Assembly (NCBI RefSeq): GCF_004362015.1
Contig: NZ_SNWW01000002.1
Span: 62,001-126,000, forward strand
DNA: 64,000 nt
Source: Flavobacterium chryseum
Lineage (GTDB): Bacteria > Bacteroidota > Bacteroidia > Flavobacteriales > Flavobacteriaceae
Reading direction: 5' to 3'
Numbering within the stretch: the stretch's first letter is position 1; each line of letters opens with the position of its first letter. The position numbers and the translations under genes are program-made. Below the pieces are notes generated by a model, which did not search any database, was not told where the DNA came from, and was given only the letters and a program-made list of their open reading frames with translations. Below are positions 56,000-64,000 of the stretch, piece by piece.

Positions 56000-56570
56000 A
56001 AATAAGTTTTTTTGGGTTGTTAAATAAGTTGGATAAAAGGGGTCCTTACAAAATATTGTAATATTTGTTATCAAATTTATATAAATTTTAATCTTAAAAT
56101 ACTTATAAAATAACAATTTAACAAATTTAACATTTTTTGTTAAATTTTTTTATTCAGTTTTTTTAATAATAATTATCTGATTATTCACGCAAGCCCAGTA
56201 AAATCAATAAATAAATCTAAATGAGAGTGTTATGGATAATAATACTCCTTGAATATTTTTTTTATTTATACTTTGTTAAAAAAATGATTTTACAATTTTG
56301 GATAGCAATTAAAATTGAAAAAGGGCAATAAAACGAGAATTTGTCCTACATATTTTGAAGATTCTGAATGAAATAAAAAATCATAAAATTATTACAAATA
56401 ATTTAATAACTTTGATTTACCTACAACGGATAAATATTTCAAATAGAAATCATTAGTACAATATTTCATTCTTTTCTTTATCTAAAATAAGAAGTGATGA
56501 ACAGCTGCAACAGTCCGTTTTTTGTACGATTGATGAGAAATACTTATAATTGCCCTAATAGCTACAATAA
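56000..56570. other. Intergenic promoter region of divergent protease genes
   Basis: The gap between the M57 and subtilase genes has possible -7 boxes on each strand: TAAATTTG at 56072-56079 (minus) and TAACTTTG at 56407-56414 (plus). No -33 partner was found for either. No gene seen. Confidence 0.4.
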
Positions 56571-59285
56571 ATGAAGACACAAATTACTTTCCTCCTTTTT
56601 ATGCTAACAACAATCAGTTTCTCGCAAAGTGCTGAAAAATGGAAGCAATACATAAAAAAAGAAAACGAAAGAAAATTTGAAAAATATTATCTTACATCTT
56701 TAGAGAATGCACATCATAACAAATATAAGATTGTAAAAAAACTCGATAGTACTTTTTGTATTGTTGAAAATGAAAGCGCAACATCTAAACGGGTTTTAAA
56801 AGAAATTCTCCCGGTTAATAATTTATGGAAATTACCTTCAAATTTTTCAAATCATACGGAAAACAAAAATTATATAATAGCAACTGATTCTATTAAAGCA
56901 TTAATTACGGACTTAAAATCACTGTACATTTCTGATATCAAAATAGTAGATAAGCATCTTGTAATCATAAAAAGTGATTCCAAGACAATTATGGACACTA
57001 TTATAGATTTGAGTAGCGTAACTTCTGTTTCGCAGGAATCGCTGCAACCAAAAGCAGAATCTAAAATAACAGATCAAAATTTTACTATAAATTATATAAA
57101 CAAAGCCTCTACAAATTTTCCACTTTTAACAGGCGAAAATCAAATTGTGGCTATCAAAGATGATCTTTTTGATGCAACTGATGTTGATTTATTAAATAAG
57201 CACATTCCTTCTCCTACACAATCGGCTATCGTATCGGGCCATGCCACGGCTATGGCAACTATAGTTTCCGGATTAGGAAATAGTTCTGTATTAGGAAAAG
57301 GAGTCGCTCAAAAGGCAAAGATACTATCGTCTGACTTTTTGAATCTTTATCCTGATGAAATAGCCAGTTTACAAGGTGCTGTTACTCAAAATCATTCGTA
57401 CGGTACAGAAATTGAGAATTTTTATGGATCACTAGCTAATGCTTACGACTCTCAATTATTTTTAAATCCTGATTTGACTCATTGTTTTTCCTCCGGAAAT
57501 ACCGGACTTCAAGGTTATAAATCTATTACCGGTAATTTCAAGCAATCCAAAAATAGTATTGTAGTAGGCTGCATTGACCAAAACGAAGTAATTATGCCCT
57601 TTTCTTCAAAAGGTCCCGCCTATGACGGCCGAATAAAACCTGAGCTGGTAGCCTTTAGCACACAAGGAACTTCAAATTCTACGGCATTAGCTACAGGAAT
57701 TATTACCCTGATGAAACAACATTATAAAACGATAAACAATATCGCTCTGACTAATGCCCAGACAAAAGCAATTTTAATTAATAGTGCAAAAGATTTAGGT
57801 ATTATAGGTCCGGATTTTACCTACGGTTATGGTACTATCAATGCTGATAAATGCTTAAAAACGATCAGCGAAAACAGAATTATCGCTGGCAATTTGACAT
57901 CAGGTCAGACAAATTCACATACGATTACGCTGCCGGCAAATGCGAAAAACTTAAAAATTACATTAGTCTGGAACGATTTGCCCGCTGCAATCAACAGTAA
58001 TATAAGTTTGGTGAACGATTTAGATCTGGAAGTTATTTCGGCAGATAACACCTCTTTTTTACCGTGGGTTCTTAATCCTGATATTCCTCAGCAGCAAGCT
58101 GTAAGAGGAAAAGATAAAATTAATACTATCGAGCAAGTGACAATTGAAAGTCCGGCATCGGGATCATATGCTATTAATGTTATTGGTTCATATGTCTCAA
58201 ATACATCACAGGAATACAGCATTGCTTACGAATATGAATTGCAAGATCATTTTGAATGGAATTATCCTGTTACAAATGATAATTTCCCTTATGATGGCAA
58301 GACTATCTCGCCTTTCAAATGGGATGCTACATTTTCCGGTAGCTCCGGACAATTGTCTATTAGTTATAATGATGGGCAGACTTGGGAAATTATCGCAAAT
58401 GGTATAAATCTGGATACTGAACAATTTTCGTATACGCCAACAGAACAAAAATTTTCAAAGGCAAAATTGAAAATGACCATTGATAATTCTGATTATATTT
58501 CTGATAGCTTTACGATTTCTTATGATTTAAATATTAGTACCAGCTTAGTTTGTGATGGCACAACAGAAATTAATTGGGACAAACCTGCCGATGTTGCTTC
58601 CTTTAATATTTATCAACTTACAGGAGATAATTTAGAATTTAAAGAACAAATAATAAACACTACTTATACCTATACTGATGGAAAAATTTACACTGTTGTT
58701 CCTGTGTTTGATAATAGTGAAGGAATAAAAAGTGAGTCAACATTGCAGTATGCCCAAAATTCAAATTGTTATTTCGAGCTGGCTTTGGCAGAAGTTTATG
58801 AGGAAAACAAAATAAAAATTAATGCCAGTCTTTTTAGCCTGTACAATATCAAAAGAATTGAGTTAGTAAAAATAAGTAATGATACGGAAGTTGTCATCAG
58901 CACAATAAATGACGTTAATTCAAAAGCATTCTCATTTTTAGATGACGCCCCAATAAAGGGCAGCAATAAGTACAAGATAAATATAATTTTAGAAAACAAT
59001 AATGTAATAAGTTCGCTAATTCTTGACACTCATTATTTAGGCGACGATTTGTTTTTTATACACCCCACGCTGTTAAGCAATAATGAAGAATTAAATATTG
59101 AAGCTAAAAAAGAGGAAAGCGCCATTTTCTATTTGTACAATATTATCGGACAAAATACGATCACTTCTCCTTTACTTTCTAAAACCAATACTATCAATCT
59201 AAAAAATACTGCTTCAGGAATTTATATCTATAAAATAATTACAAGTTTAGGCGAAGTTCAAACAGGGAAAATTGCAGTTTTTTAA
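56571..59285 (+). CDS. Subtilisin-like S8 protease with T9SS sorting tail
   Basis: A 904-residue secreted protease. Signal peptide to about residue 18 (MLTTISFSQ), a prodomain to about 170, then the S8 domain: Asp197/198 in QIVAIKDD, His224 in VSGHATAMAT, oxyanion Asn310 in SSGNTG and Ser368 in GTSNSTALATG. A beta-sandwich follows (about 435-560, WNDLPAAI, LVNDLDLEV), then Ig-like parts and a type A T9SS C-terminal domain (about 825-904, NTASGIYIYKIITSLGEVQT). The motifs around Asp and Ser differ from the usual subtilase forms. It would be exported through the type IX system. Confidence 0.9.
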   Translation: MKTQITFLLFMLTTISFSQSAEKWKQYIKKENERKFEKYYLTSLENAHHNKYKIVKKLDSTFCIVENESATSKRVLKEILPVNNLWKLPSNFSNHTENKNYIIATDSIKALITDLKSLYISDIKIVDKHLVIIKSDSKTIMDTIIDLSSVTSVSQESLQPKAESKITDQNFTINYINKASTNFPLLTGENQIVAIKDDLFDATDVDLLNKHIPSPTQSAIVSGHATAMATIVSGLGNSSVLGKGVAQKAKILSSDFLNLYPDEIASLQGAVTQNHSYGTEIENFYGSLANAYDSQLFLNPDLTHCFSSGNTGLQGYKSITGNFKQSKNSIVVGCIDQNEVIMPFSSKGPAYDGRIKPELVAFSTQGTSNSTALATGIITLMKQHYKTINNIALTNAQTKAILINSAKDLGIIGPDFTYGYGTINADKCLKTISENRIIAGNLTSGQTNSHTITLPANAKNLKITLVWNDLPAAINSNISLVNDLDLEVISADNTSFLPWVLNPDIPQQQAVRGKDKINTIEQVTIESPASGSYAINVIGSYVSNTSQEYSIAYEYELQDHFEWNYPVTNDNFPYDGKTISPFKWDATFSGSSGQLSISYNDGQTWEIIANGINLDTEQFSYTPTEQKFSKAKLKMTIDNSDYISDSFTISYDLNISTSLVCDGTTEINWDKPADVASFNIYQLTGDNLEFKEQIINTTYTYTDGKIYTVVPVFDNSEGIKSESTLQYAQNSNCYFELALAEVYEENKIKINASLFSLYNIKRIELVKISNDTEVVISTINDVNSKAFSFLDDAPIKGSNKYKINIILENNNVISSLILDTHYLGDDLFFIHPTLLSNNEELNIEAKKEESAIFYLYNIIGQNTITSPLLSKTNTINLKNTASGIYIYKIITSLGEVQTGKIAVF

Positions 59286-59347
59286 GTTGATTCTGTAAAC
59301 TTCCAAGTAAATACACCTTTAATTATCTGAAAATAATATAATCAAAT

Positions 59348-59433
59348 CAGCTTAAGCTGTAATTTCCTGATACTTATACTTTTTAAATTTATCATTATTC
59401 AAAAAAATTAATACGATCTGCTTCTTAAGCAGA
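59348..59433 (+). promoter_or_regulatory. Two palindromes in the leader of the acidic protein gene
   Basis: CAGCTTAAGCTG (59348-59359) is a perfect 12-base palindrome. TCTGCTT (59417-59423) and AAGCAGA (59427-59433) form a second dyad of similar sequence, 29 bases before the ATG. They may bind one regulator or fold in the RNA. Confidence 0.45.
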
Positions 59434-59461
59434 AAATTAAAAACAATTAAATTTAAAGATT

Positions 59462-59671
59462 ATGATAGCACAAGAAAAATATGATAGAAGTTACGACATG
59501 AATGAAGAATCTCTTAATTCTGAAATTAAGGAAGAGAATGATACACCAGATACGCAACATTTTGACGATAAAAGATCTGCAGATCATCAACCAACCGAAC
59601 TGGATCATGATGATGCAGACAGAAGAACTTTAGACGAGTCAGAAGCTGACGAAGATGAAGATGATGAATAA
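59462..59671 (+). CDS. Small highly acidic protein
   Basis: A 69-residue protein of mostly charged residues, with Asp/Glu-rich C-terminus (ESEADEDEDDE) and no hydrophobic segment, so it is cytoplasmic and probably disordered. No family is recognised. It has its own leader with palindromes and its own terminator, which supports it as a real gene. Confidence 0.7.
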   Translation: MIAQEKYDRSYDMNEESLNSEIKEENDTPDTQHFDDKRSADHQPTELDHDDADRRTLDESEADEDEDDE

Positions 59672-59695
59672 ACATTAATTTAATGTTTAAATAGT

Positions 59696-59728
59696 AAACC
59701 TCCAAAGTTATTTGACTTTTGGAGGTTT
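59696..59728 (+). terminator. Terminator after the acidic protein gene
   Basis: AAACCTCCAAA (59696-59706) pairs with TTTGGAGGTTT (59718-59728). A second hairpin AACATTA/TAATGTT begins at the stop codon. Confidence 0.7.
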
Positions 59729-59775
59729 ATAATTTATGGTCGTCAAAGAAACCTGTCTATAACCTTTTTGCAAGG

Positions 59776-60270
59776 TTAAAGCGCCACAGTTTTATTAATA
59801 AACTTCTGTTTTTTAAATTGATAAATTGATCCGGCAATAAAGAATAACAATATAAAAACGAGCGTATTACCAATCACCGGATCTGCTATATTTTTAGCCA
59901 ATGGATGCCCTAACGGAACTCTGGTAAAAGTTTCGTTAACAGTTGGAACAAGAGACAGCAAAAAGCTAAAAGACAGCCAGAAGTTTTCAAAATAACGCGC
60001 CCTTGCGCTATTTTTTCTTTTTGAATTCAGAAAATAACCTGCTAATACTAGAATAAGTATAAAAACAGAAAAAACATGTCCCGGATTAAACCCGCCATGT
60101 TTTGAAATACCCAATGCCGTTAAGGATGTAATGATTGTTCCGTAAAAATATATTTTACCGGATACTTTGTTCAAATTGATTTTACCGTACTTGATAAAAT
60201 CTGTTACTGCCGCTATAATTGCTCCTACGCCTATAATTGTGTGAAAAATTCCTAAACTTGATAATCCCAT
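59776..60270 (-). CDS. Four-helix membrane protein
   Basis: A 164-residue inner-membrane protein with helices at about 6-25, 38-55, 65-82 and 135-155, plus a central hydrophobic stretch near 95-115. A His-Gly-Gly and a Gly-His motif (SKHGGFNPGHVFS) might bind a metal or haem, as in small DUF2306-like proteins. I chose the ATG at 60270 rather than a frame reaching 60351, because this start begins directly with a membrane helix. The AraC gene follows upstream on the same strand; function unknown. Confidence 0.7.
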   Translation of the reverse strand: MGLSSLGIFHTIIGVGAIIAAVTDFIKYGKINLNKVSGKIYFYGTIITSLTALGISKHGGFNPGHVFSVFILILVLAGYFLNSKRKNSARARYFENFWLSFSFLLSLVPTVNETFTRVPLGHPLAKNIADPVIGNTLVFILLFFIAGSIYQFKKQKFINKTVAL

Positions 60271-60403
60271 TTTATATTGATTTAAGGTTGTTTGAAAATA
60301 CAATACAAACTTCCGACACATTAAAGGGAATGGTTTTGTTAATTGGTCCAATTATTTGGCAATTTAGTTCACAAAAAAATATATACAATAAAACTTACTA
60401 CTA

Positions 60404-61258
60404 TTAATCGTTATCTGATTTCTGACGATAATTTGTTGGACTTACGCTGTATTTACTGGTAAAACTTTTGGTAAAATTTGCCAGGTCATTAAAACCGCAG
60501 TCAAATGCTATTTCAGTAATACGCTGATTAGAAACCTGCAAAAGTTCTGCAGCTTTTTCAAGCTTTTTGGCTTTAATATAATTGGCGGGCGTATCGTGGT
60601 ATATTTTTGCAAATTCACGCTTGAAAGATGAGACACTCAAATTGTTTTGCTGCGCCAGTTCTTCGATGGTGAGCTGTGAAAACAAATTGGCTTCAATTAT
60701 TTGTTTGAAAGTATAAGTCGTGGGAGAAAAAAGCTGCGATAATATCAGCTGTACCGATTCTGAATTTTGTGTCTGAGAAAGTAAAAGTATAATTTCTTTT
60801 ACCTTTAGTATCAGTATATCTTCATTGATCAGAGAAGGGTTTTCAAAATAAAACAATAATCCCTCAATATACTTTTGGATTAGGAAATCGTTGTTTATTT
60901 TTTCACTTGATTTATTCGATGTTACGTTTCTTGGTTTCTGAAGCAAAGATGGAAGTTCCTTGTCATATATTTTTTTTAATATCTCCGGATAAAAAGTAAC
61001 GATCACAATTTCACAATTACTTTTTGATTTTGAATTCTGTATTTGCTTTCCGGAATGTATACAATTCAGTAATAATGCATAATTGGTGGGGATCTCTATC
61101 TTTTCATTATCAATCTGATATTCGATGTCACCTTCCTTCACATATAAAAAACAAGCCTGCTCCGTAACCGGAAAATCAAATTTAAACGGCGGTGTTATTT
61201 CAATTTTTTGAATCAGTGTTTTGCCATACAAATCGTGTTTTTTATAGTCGTTTATCAT
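60404..61258 (-). CDS. AraC-family transcriptional regulator
   Basis: A 284-residue regulator. The N-terminal domain (about 1-170) has a cupin-like pattern (KEGDIEYQIDNEKIEIPTNY). The C-terminal HTH pair (about 185-284) reads TIEELAQQNNLSVSSFKREF and ITEIAFDCGFNDLANFTKSF. A membrane protein gene follows 133 bases downstream on the same strand and is a possible target. Inducer unknown. Confidence 0.9.
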   Translation of the reverse strand: MINDYKKHDLYGKTLIQKIEITPPFKFDFPVTEQACFLYVKEGDIEYQIDNEKIEIPTNYALLLNCIHSGKQIQNSKSKSNCEIVIVTFYPEILKKIYDKELPSLLQKPRNVTSNKSSEKINNDFLIQKYIEGLLFYFENPSLINEDILILKVKEIILLLSQTQNSESVQLILSQLFSPTTYTFKQIIEANLFSQLTIEELAQQNNLSVSSFKREFAKIYHDTPANYIKAKKLEKAAELLQVSNQRITEIAFDCGFNDLANFTKSFTSKYSVSPTNYRQKSDND

Positions 61259-61341
61259 AAACCTTTTTTATTTATATCTTCTTTACACCAGATTAAGTGT
61301 CAGTTACAAACTCTTTTACACCTGTATTTTACGATTCGGGA

Positions 61342-62301
61342 CTATTTATAAGATTTAAAAAACTCATAGGCTCTTTGCTCTGCATAGGAATACGTTGAAT
61401 TACGCAGCGGAAAAGCACAATGTCCTCCATACTTTGGAGTTTCAAGATAAACGTATGCACTGTCTTTCGCTATAGCTCTTGGGTAACATCTTTCACCTAA
61501 AAAAGGATCATCCAGAGAATTAATAATTAAGACCGGAGTGGTAATATTTTTAAGGGAAAATTCAGGAGAAACGCGCTGATAATAATCATCACGGCTGGCA
61601 AAGCCATGCAGCGGTGCTGTAAAATAATGATCAACTTCATCAAAAGAAGTAATGCTGTCAATTTGATCACTGTTTATAAAATCAGGAAACTGCGCTGCTT
61701 TATGTTTCAGTTTTCTTTTAATATCAATTGTAAAATTCTTTAAATAAACTCTGTTAAAGCCTTGTTTGAGTACAGCCGCACTTGTGGCAATATGTGTGGG
61801 TACTGAAATGCATACTCCGGCTTTTATGCGCTTATCGATTTTTTTCCATCCAAAATAATTCAAAAGCTGAACACCTCCCATTGAATATCCAATCAAATAA
61901 ACCTCTTCAAATCCCTTTTTCAAAACATACTGAACAACTTCGTCCAGATCATCTACTGCACCGTGATGATAAAGTCTGGGTAAACGGTTCATTTCACCTC
62001 CACAGGTTCGGTTATTCCATGCAAAAACTGAAAAATCTTTCTGCTGAAAATAAACTGCACAGCTATTATTGTACGTTCTGCGGGAATCTCCTTCTAAACC
62101 ATGACATAGAATAACTGCTTTTTTAGAATTATTTATGATAAAATCAATGTTGATAAAATCTCCGTCGACTAACTCATGTTTTTCTCTTGTGTATCCGGGA
62201 GCATCAAACCTTTTAATCAAAGCAGCATAAATAGTAGAAACGTGCCTGTTACGATGCATAATAGAAGGAAATTTATATTCTGAGTGTTCAATGATTGGCA
62301 T
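61342..62301 (-). CDS. Alpha/beta hydrolase, YheT family
   Basis: A 319-residue hydrolase of the COG0429 (YheT/ABHD1-3) type: N-terminal KFPSIMHRNRHVSTIYAALI, CHGLEGDSRRTY for the oxyanion, the nucleophile elbow GYSMGG, NSLDDPFLGERCYP for the acid and GGHCAFP for the His. Family members act as esterases or lipases; the substrate is not known. No signal peptide. Transcribed alone. Confidence 0.9.
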   Translation of the reverse strand: MPIIEHSEYKFPSIMHRNRHVSTIYAALIKRFDAPGYTREKHELVDGDFINIDFIINNSKKAVILCHGLEGDSRRTYNNSCAVYFQQKDFSVFAWNNRTCGGEMNRLPRLYHHGAVDDLDEVVQYVLKKGFEEVYLIGYSMGGVQLLNYFGWKKIDKRIKAGVCISVPTHIATSAAVLKQGFNRVYLKNFTIDIKRKLKHKAAQFPDFINSDQIDSITSFDEVDHYFTAPLHGFASRDDYYQRVSPEFSLKNITTPVLIINSLDDPFLGERCYPRAIAKDSAYVYLETPKYGGHCAFPLRNSTYSYAEQRAYEFFKSYK

Positions 62302-62531
62302 GATTAAAAGTTTTATGGTGCGTGGTATTACAAATCTATGAAATCAATTAACATGTAATTAAAAACTGTCTTTTTTATTTCAATTGTATTGATTAATAAC
62401 AAGCTTATTTTTGAGAAAACAAATAGGAAGAAAAACAGACTTATATACTAATCTAGAAATAAGAATGAAATTATGTAACAAGAAATCTTCAAAAAAGAAC
62501 TACATTTCAGATCTAACTAAAAAACATATTT

Positions 62532-63017
62532 ATGAAAAATTTCTTAATGCTATTACTACCAATTTTATTTTTTTCTTGTCAACAAAAAGAAAATAAAACC
62601 GCTCCTGTTAACGATTCGGAGCAAATTTCTACAGAGAAAAGTAAAGACGAAGACAAACCAGTAGAATTCGAAGAAAACAAACAAGTTGGCGACACTATAC
62701 TTATGAGCTCTAAAAATGAAAGAGGATCGTATATAGCTGAAGGTTCCTTAGATTCTCTTCATCCGAGAACGTATGTCAAATTTAAAATTGAAGAATTAGG
62801 CGAATTAAGCGCAAACATTATTCCCACTACTGGCGAAGGAAACATCCGTTTTAACCAAATTATTTTTCCCGATAACACTTCAGACGGACCGTTTGGAATG
62901 GATTTAAAAATCAAACTCAAGCAAAAAGGAAATCATATTTTAGTAATTGGACATTCGCAAATGGCTGACAATCCTTTTTTGGGTAAATTCAGGGTTGAGG
63001 TTGAGACTAAAAAATAA
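62532..63017 (+). CDS. Small lipoprotein of unknown function
   Basis: A 161-residue lipoprotein with lipobox LFFSC (QQKENK after the Cys). A charged linker (about 25-50, rich in Glu and Lys) leads to a beta-rich domain (about 55-161, TYVKFKIEELGELSANIIPT and HILVIGHSQMADNPFLG). I recognise no family. It has its own terminator. Confidence 0.75.
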   Translation: MKNFLMLLLPILFFSCQQKENKTAPVNDSEQISTEKSKDEDKPVEFEENKQVGDTILMSSKNERGSYIAEGSLDSLHPRTYVKFKIEELGELSANIIPTTGEGNIRFNQIIFPDNTSDGPFGMDLKIKLKQKGNHILVIGHSQMADNPFLGKFRVEVETKK

Positions 63018-63043
63018 TGATTACAGTATAACTAAAATAAGAG

Positions 63044-63076
63044 AACCCCGAAGTCAGACACTTCGGGGTTTTCTTT
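63044..63076 (+). terminator. Terminator after the small lipoprotein gene
   Basis: AACCCCGAAGT (63044-63054) pairs with ACTTCGGGGTT (63060-63070), followed by TTCTTTT. Confidence 0.8.
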
Positions 63077-63181
63077 TATAGTTTGACATGGGGAATATGT
63101 AATTAGAGTTTATAATTATGAAAGAAAATTTTTGACCGTAATTTTACTTTGCGTTCAATAATCTCTAAAAAATTCATACAT

Positions 63182-63331
63182 ATGAAAACTTTATGTCTAA
63201 AAGTTGCCGTAATTATATTAATCTCATTGTTTAACTTCAGTTGCGATCATTGCGATGATGAAGATCGTAATCTAAATCAAAAAGAAGAAGCTTTACACAA
63301 AGTAGACTCCGCTCAAATTATCACAAATTGA
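63182..63331 (+). CDS. Very small lipoprotein (49 aa)
   Basis: Starts at the ATG at 63182 and encodes a lipoprotein signal (VAVIILISLFNFSC) with a Cys at 18, followed by DHCDDEDRN, an acidic run like a flavobacterial surface-export signal, and a short charged tail. A longer frame begins at 63149 but would put non-hydrophobic residues ahead of the signal. Family unknown. Confidence 0.6.
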   Translation: MKTLCLKVAVIILISLFNFSCDHCDDEDRNLNQKEEALHKVDSAQIITN

Positions 63332-63424
63332 TTGGCTTTATAAAAGTGATGCATACTTACATAATAAATCATTCAACCAAAAGCGTAGTCCAAGAAGTTT
63401 ATGAACATCAATTACAAAAAGAAC

Positions 63425-63459
63425 AAACCCTGAAAATACTTTCGGGGTTTCTTTTTTTG
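63425..63459 (+). terminator. Terminator after the small lipoprotein
   Basis: AAACCCTGAAA pairs with TTTCGGGGTTT (one mismatch), followed by CTTTTTTT. It lies inside a frame that could otherwise be read as the start of the next gene, which argues for a later start there. Confidence 0.7.
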
Positions 63460-63489
63460 ATCGTTTTAAAAATTAATCTTCTATATTTG
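63457..63489 (+). promoter_or_regulatory. Promoter of the last gene
   Basis: TTG (63457-63459), 22-base spacer, TATATTTG (63482-63489); a full flavobacterial promoter directly after the terminator and 36 bases before the ATG at 63526. Confidence 0.65.
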
Positions 63490-63525
63490 ACCGTGTATAA
63501 ATTTACATGCCTCTATTTTTATTTT

Positions 63526-63969
63526 ATGATCTTTTACCTGCTCTTTCAAATTTTTATTTCCTGGTTTGTTGCCTCTTGCATTCTAAGATTATTTTACAAG
63601 ACAGTATCGGTAAAAGACATCGAAGTTTACCGCGAACCTGCACTTCTTACATTTCTTCTAACCGCAATTGATATAAATTTTCCGCTAAAAGCAAAATTTA
63701 TAACCGGAAAGATACTGCACCATTGCATAGGAGTCTGTTTTGCTTCCATCTATTACCTGATTTGGTACTATGAATTCAAAGAAATATCCTGGAAGATCAG
63801 CCTTATTATAGGACTCATCAACGGCTTATTACACATTATAGGCTGGGTTTTTCTGCTTGAAATTATACCATCATCGCGGCTTAGTAATTTTAAAGGATAT
63901 TACCTTCAGCTTGTATTTGTACACAATGTTTTTACCATAAGTGCCATAACTATATACGAATTGTTCTAA
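63526..63969 (+). CDS. Multi-helix membrane protein of unknown function
   Basis: A 147-residue inner-membrane protein with about four helices (about 2-24, 66-84, 91-112 and 127-145). The motif LHHCIGVCFASIYYLIWYY lies in the second. A frame reaching to 63328 would run through a terminator hairpin and a promoter, so the ATG at 63526 is chosen. The family is not recognised. Confidence 0.65.
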   Translation: MIFYLLFQIFISWFVASCILRLFYKTVSVKDIEVYREPALLTFLLTAIDINFPLKAKFITGKILHHCIGVCFASIYYLIWYYEFKEISWKISLIIGLINGLLHIIGWVFLLEIIPSSRLSNFKGYYLQLVFVHNVFTISAITIYELF

Positions 63970-64000
63970 GTTTGATACCAAAAAAAGTATTTAAAATAAA

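Noticed and set aside
62411..62596. 61-codon plus-strand frame overlapping the small lipoprotein start
   Set aside because: It overlaps a frame with a clear lipoprotein signal and lacks features of its own.
1..64000. CRISPR arrays, tRNA/rRNA genes, complete insertion sequences, prophage
   Set aside because: No regularly spaced repeats, tRNA-like cloverleaf, rRNA sequence, transposase or phage structural gene was seen on reading.

Overview
The window is AT-rich DNA from a member of the Bacteroidota, most likely Flavobacteriaceae and probably Flavobacterium. The evidence is a SusC/SusD polysaccharide-utilisation locus, hybrid two-component systems, a type IX secretion (T9SS) C-terminal tail, many lipoproteins, many AraC regulators, and flavobacterial-type -7 elements (TAnnTTTG) in front of several genes. 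I saw no tRNA, rRNA, CRISPR array, intact insertion sequence or phage module.

Region 1 to 18905, all minus strand, is a carbohydrate region. A hybrid sensor/regulator (16167-18905) with a periplasmic sugar-binding domain precedes a tight seven-function operon. In transcription order this holds an MFS sugar porter joined in frame to a GH32 lipoprotein, SusC, SusD, a DUF4960-type surface lipoprotein, a divergent GH32-like lipoprotein and a PfkB fructokinase, ending at a hairpin terminator near 4163-4190. The gene set matches the known Bacteroides levan/fructan locus: extracellular cleavage, SusCD import, periplasmic GH32 hydrolysis to fructose, MFS uptake, fructose phosphorylation, and induction by a fructose-sensing hybrid kinase. 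A GH3 glucosidase with its own terminator and a truncated beta-propeller sensor follow.

Region 19000 to 25400 holds an old-yellow-enzyme reductase with two NTF2/lumazine-binding-like proteins, an AraC regulator whose own promoter and target promoter share one operator layout, and a second AraC gene paired with a short-chain dehydrogenase. Region 25400 to 32300 has a cation/proton antiporter, a DUF389 membrane protein, a Crp-family regulator, an NmrA-like reductase, an alpha/beta hydrolase, an AraC-GyrI regulator and a 54-residue membrane ORF.

Region 32979 to 38890, plus strand, is a five-gene unit: hybrid kinase with Hpt, single-domain receiver, YaiO-type outer-membrane protein, membrane-anchored HEAT-repeat protein and processive GT2 synthase. 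It looks like a phosphorelay-linked exopolysaccharide synthesis and export system. Region 39480 to 50000 is a mosaic: a fasciclin lipoprotein, an AraC/IMPase/NAD-binding cluster, a decayed XRE regulator, a membrane protein with a secreted HExxH protein, an Mrr-like endonuclease between short inverted repeats, a TruC-like pseudouridine synthase and a palindromic MITE-like repeat.

Region 50400 to 59300 is rich in exported proteins: a PL14-like lipoprotein, a beta/gamma-crystallin-tailed lipoprotein, an M57 metalloprotease and a T9SS subtilase, interrupted by polyphosphate kinase. The last part holds small lipoproteins, an acidic small protein, another AraC regulator, a YheT-type hydrolase and membrane proteins. 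Intergenic hairpins with U-tracts separate most units.
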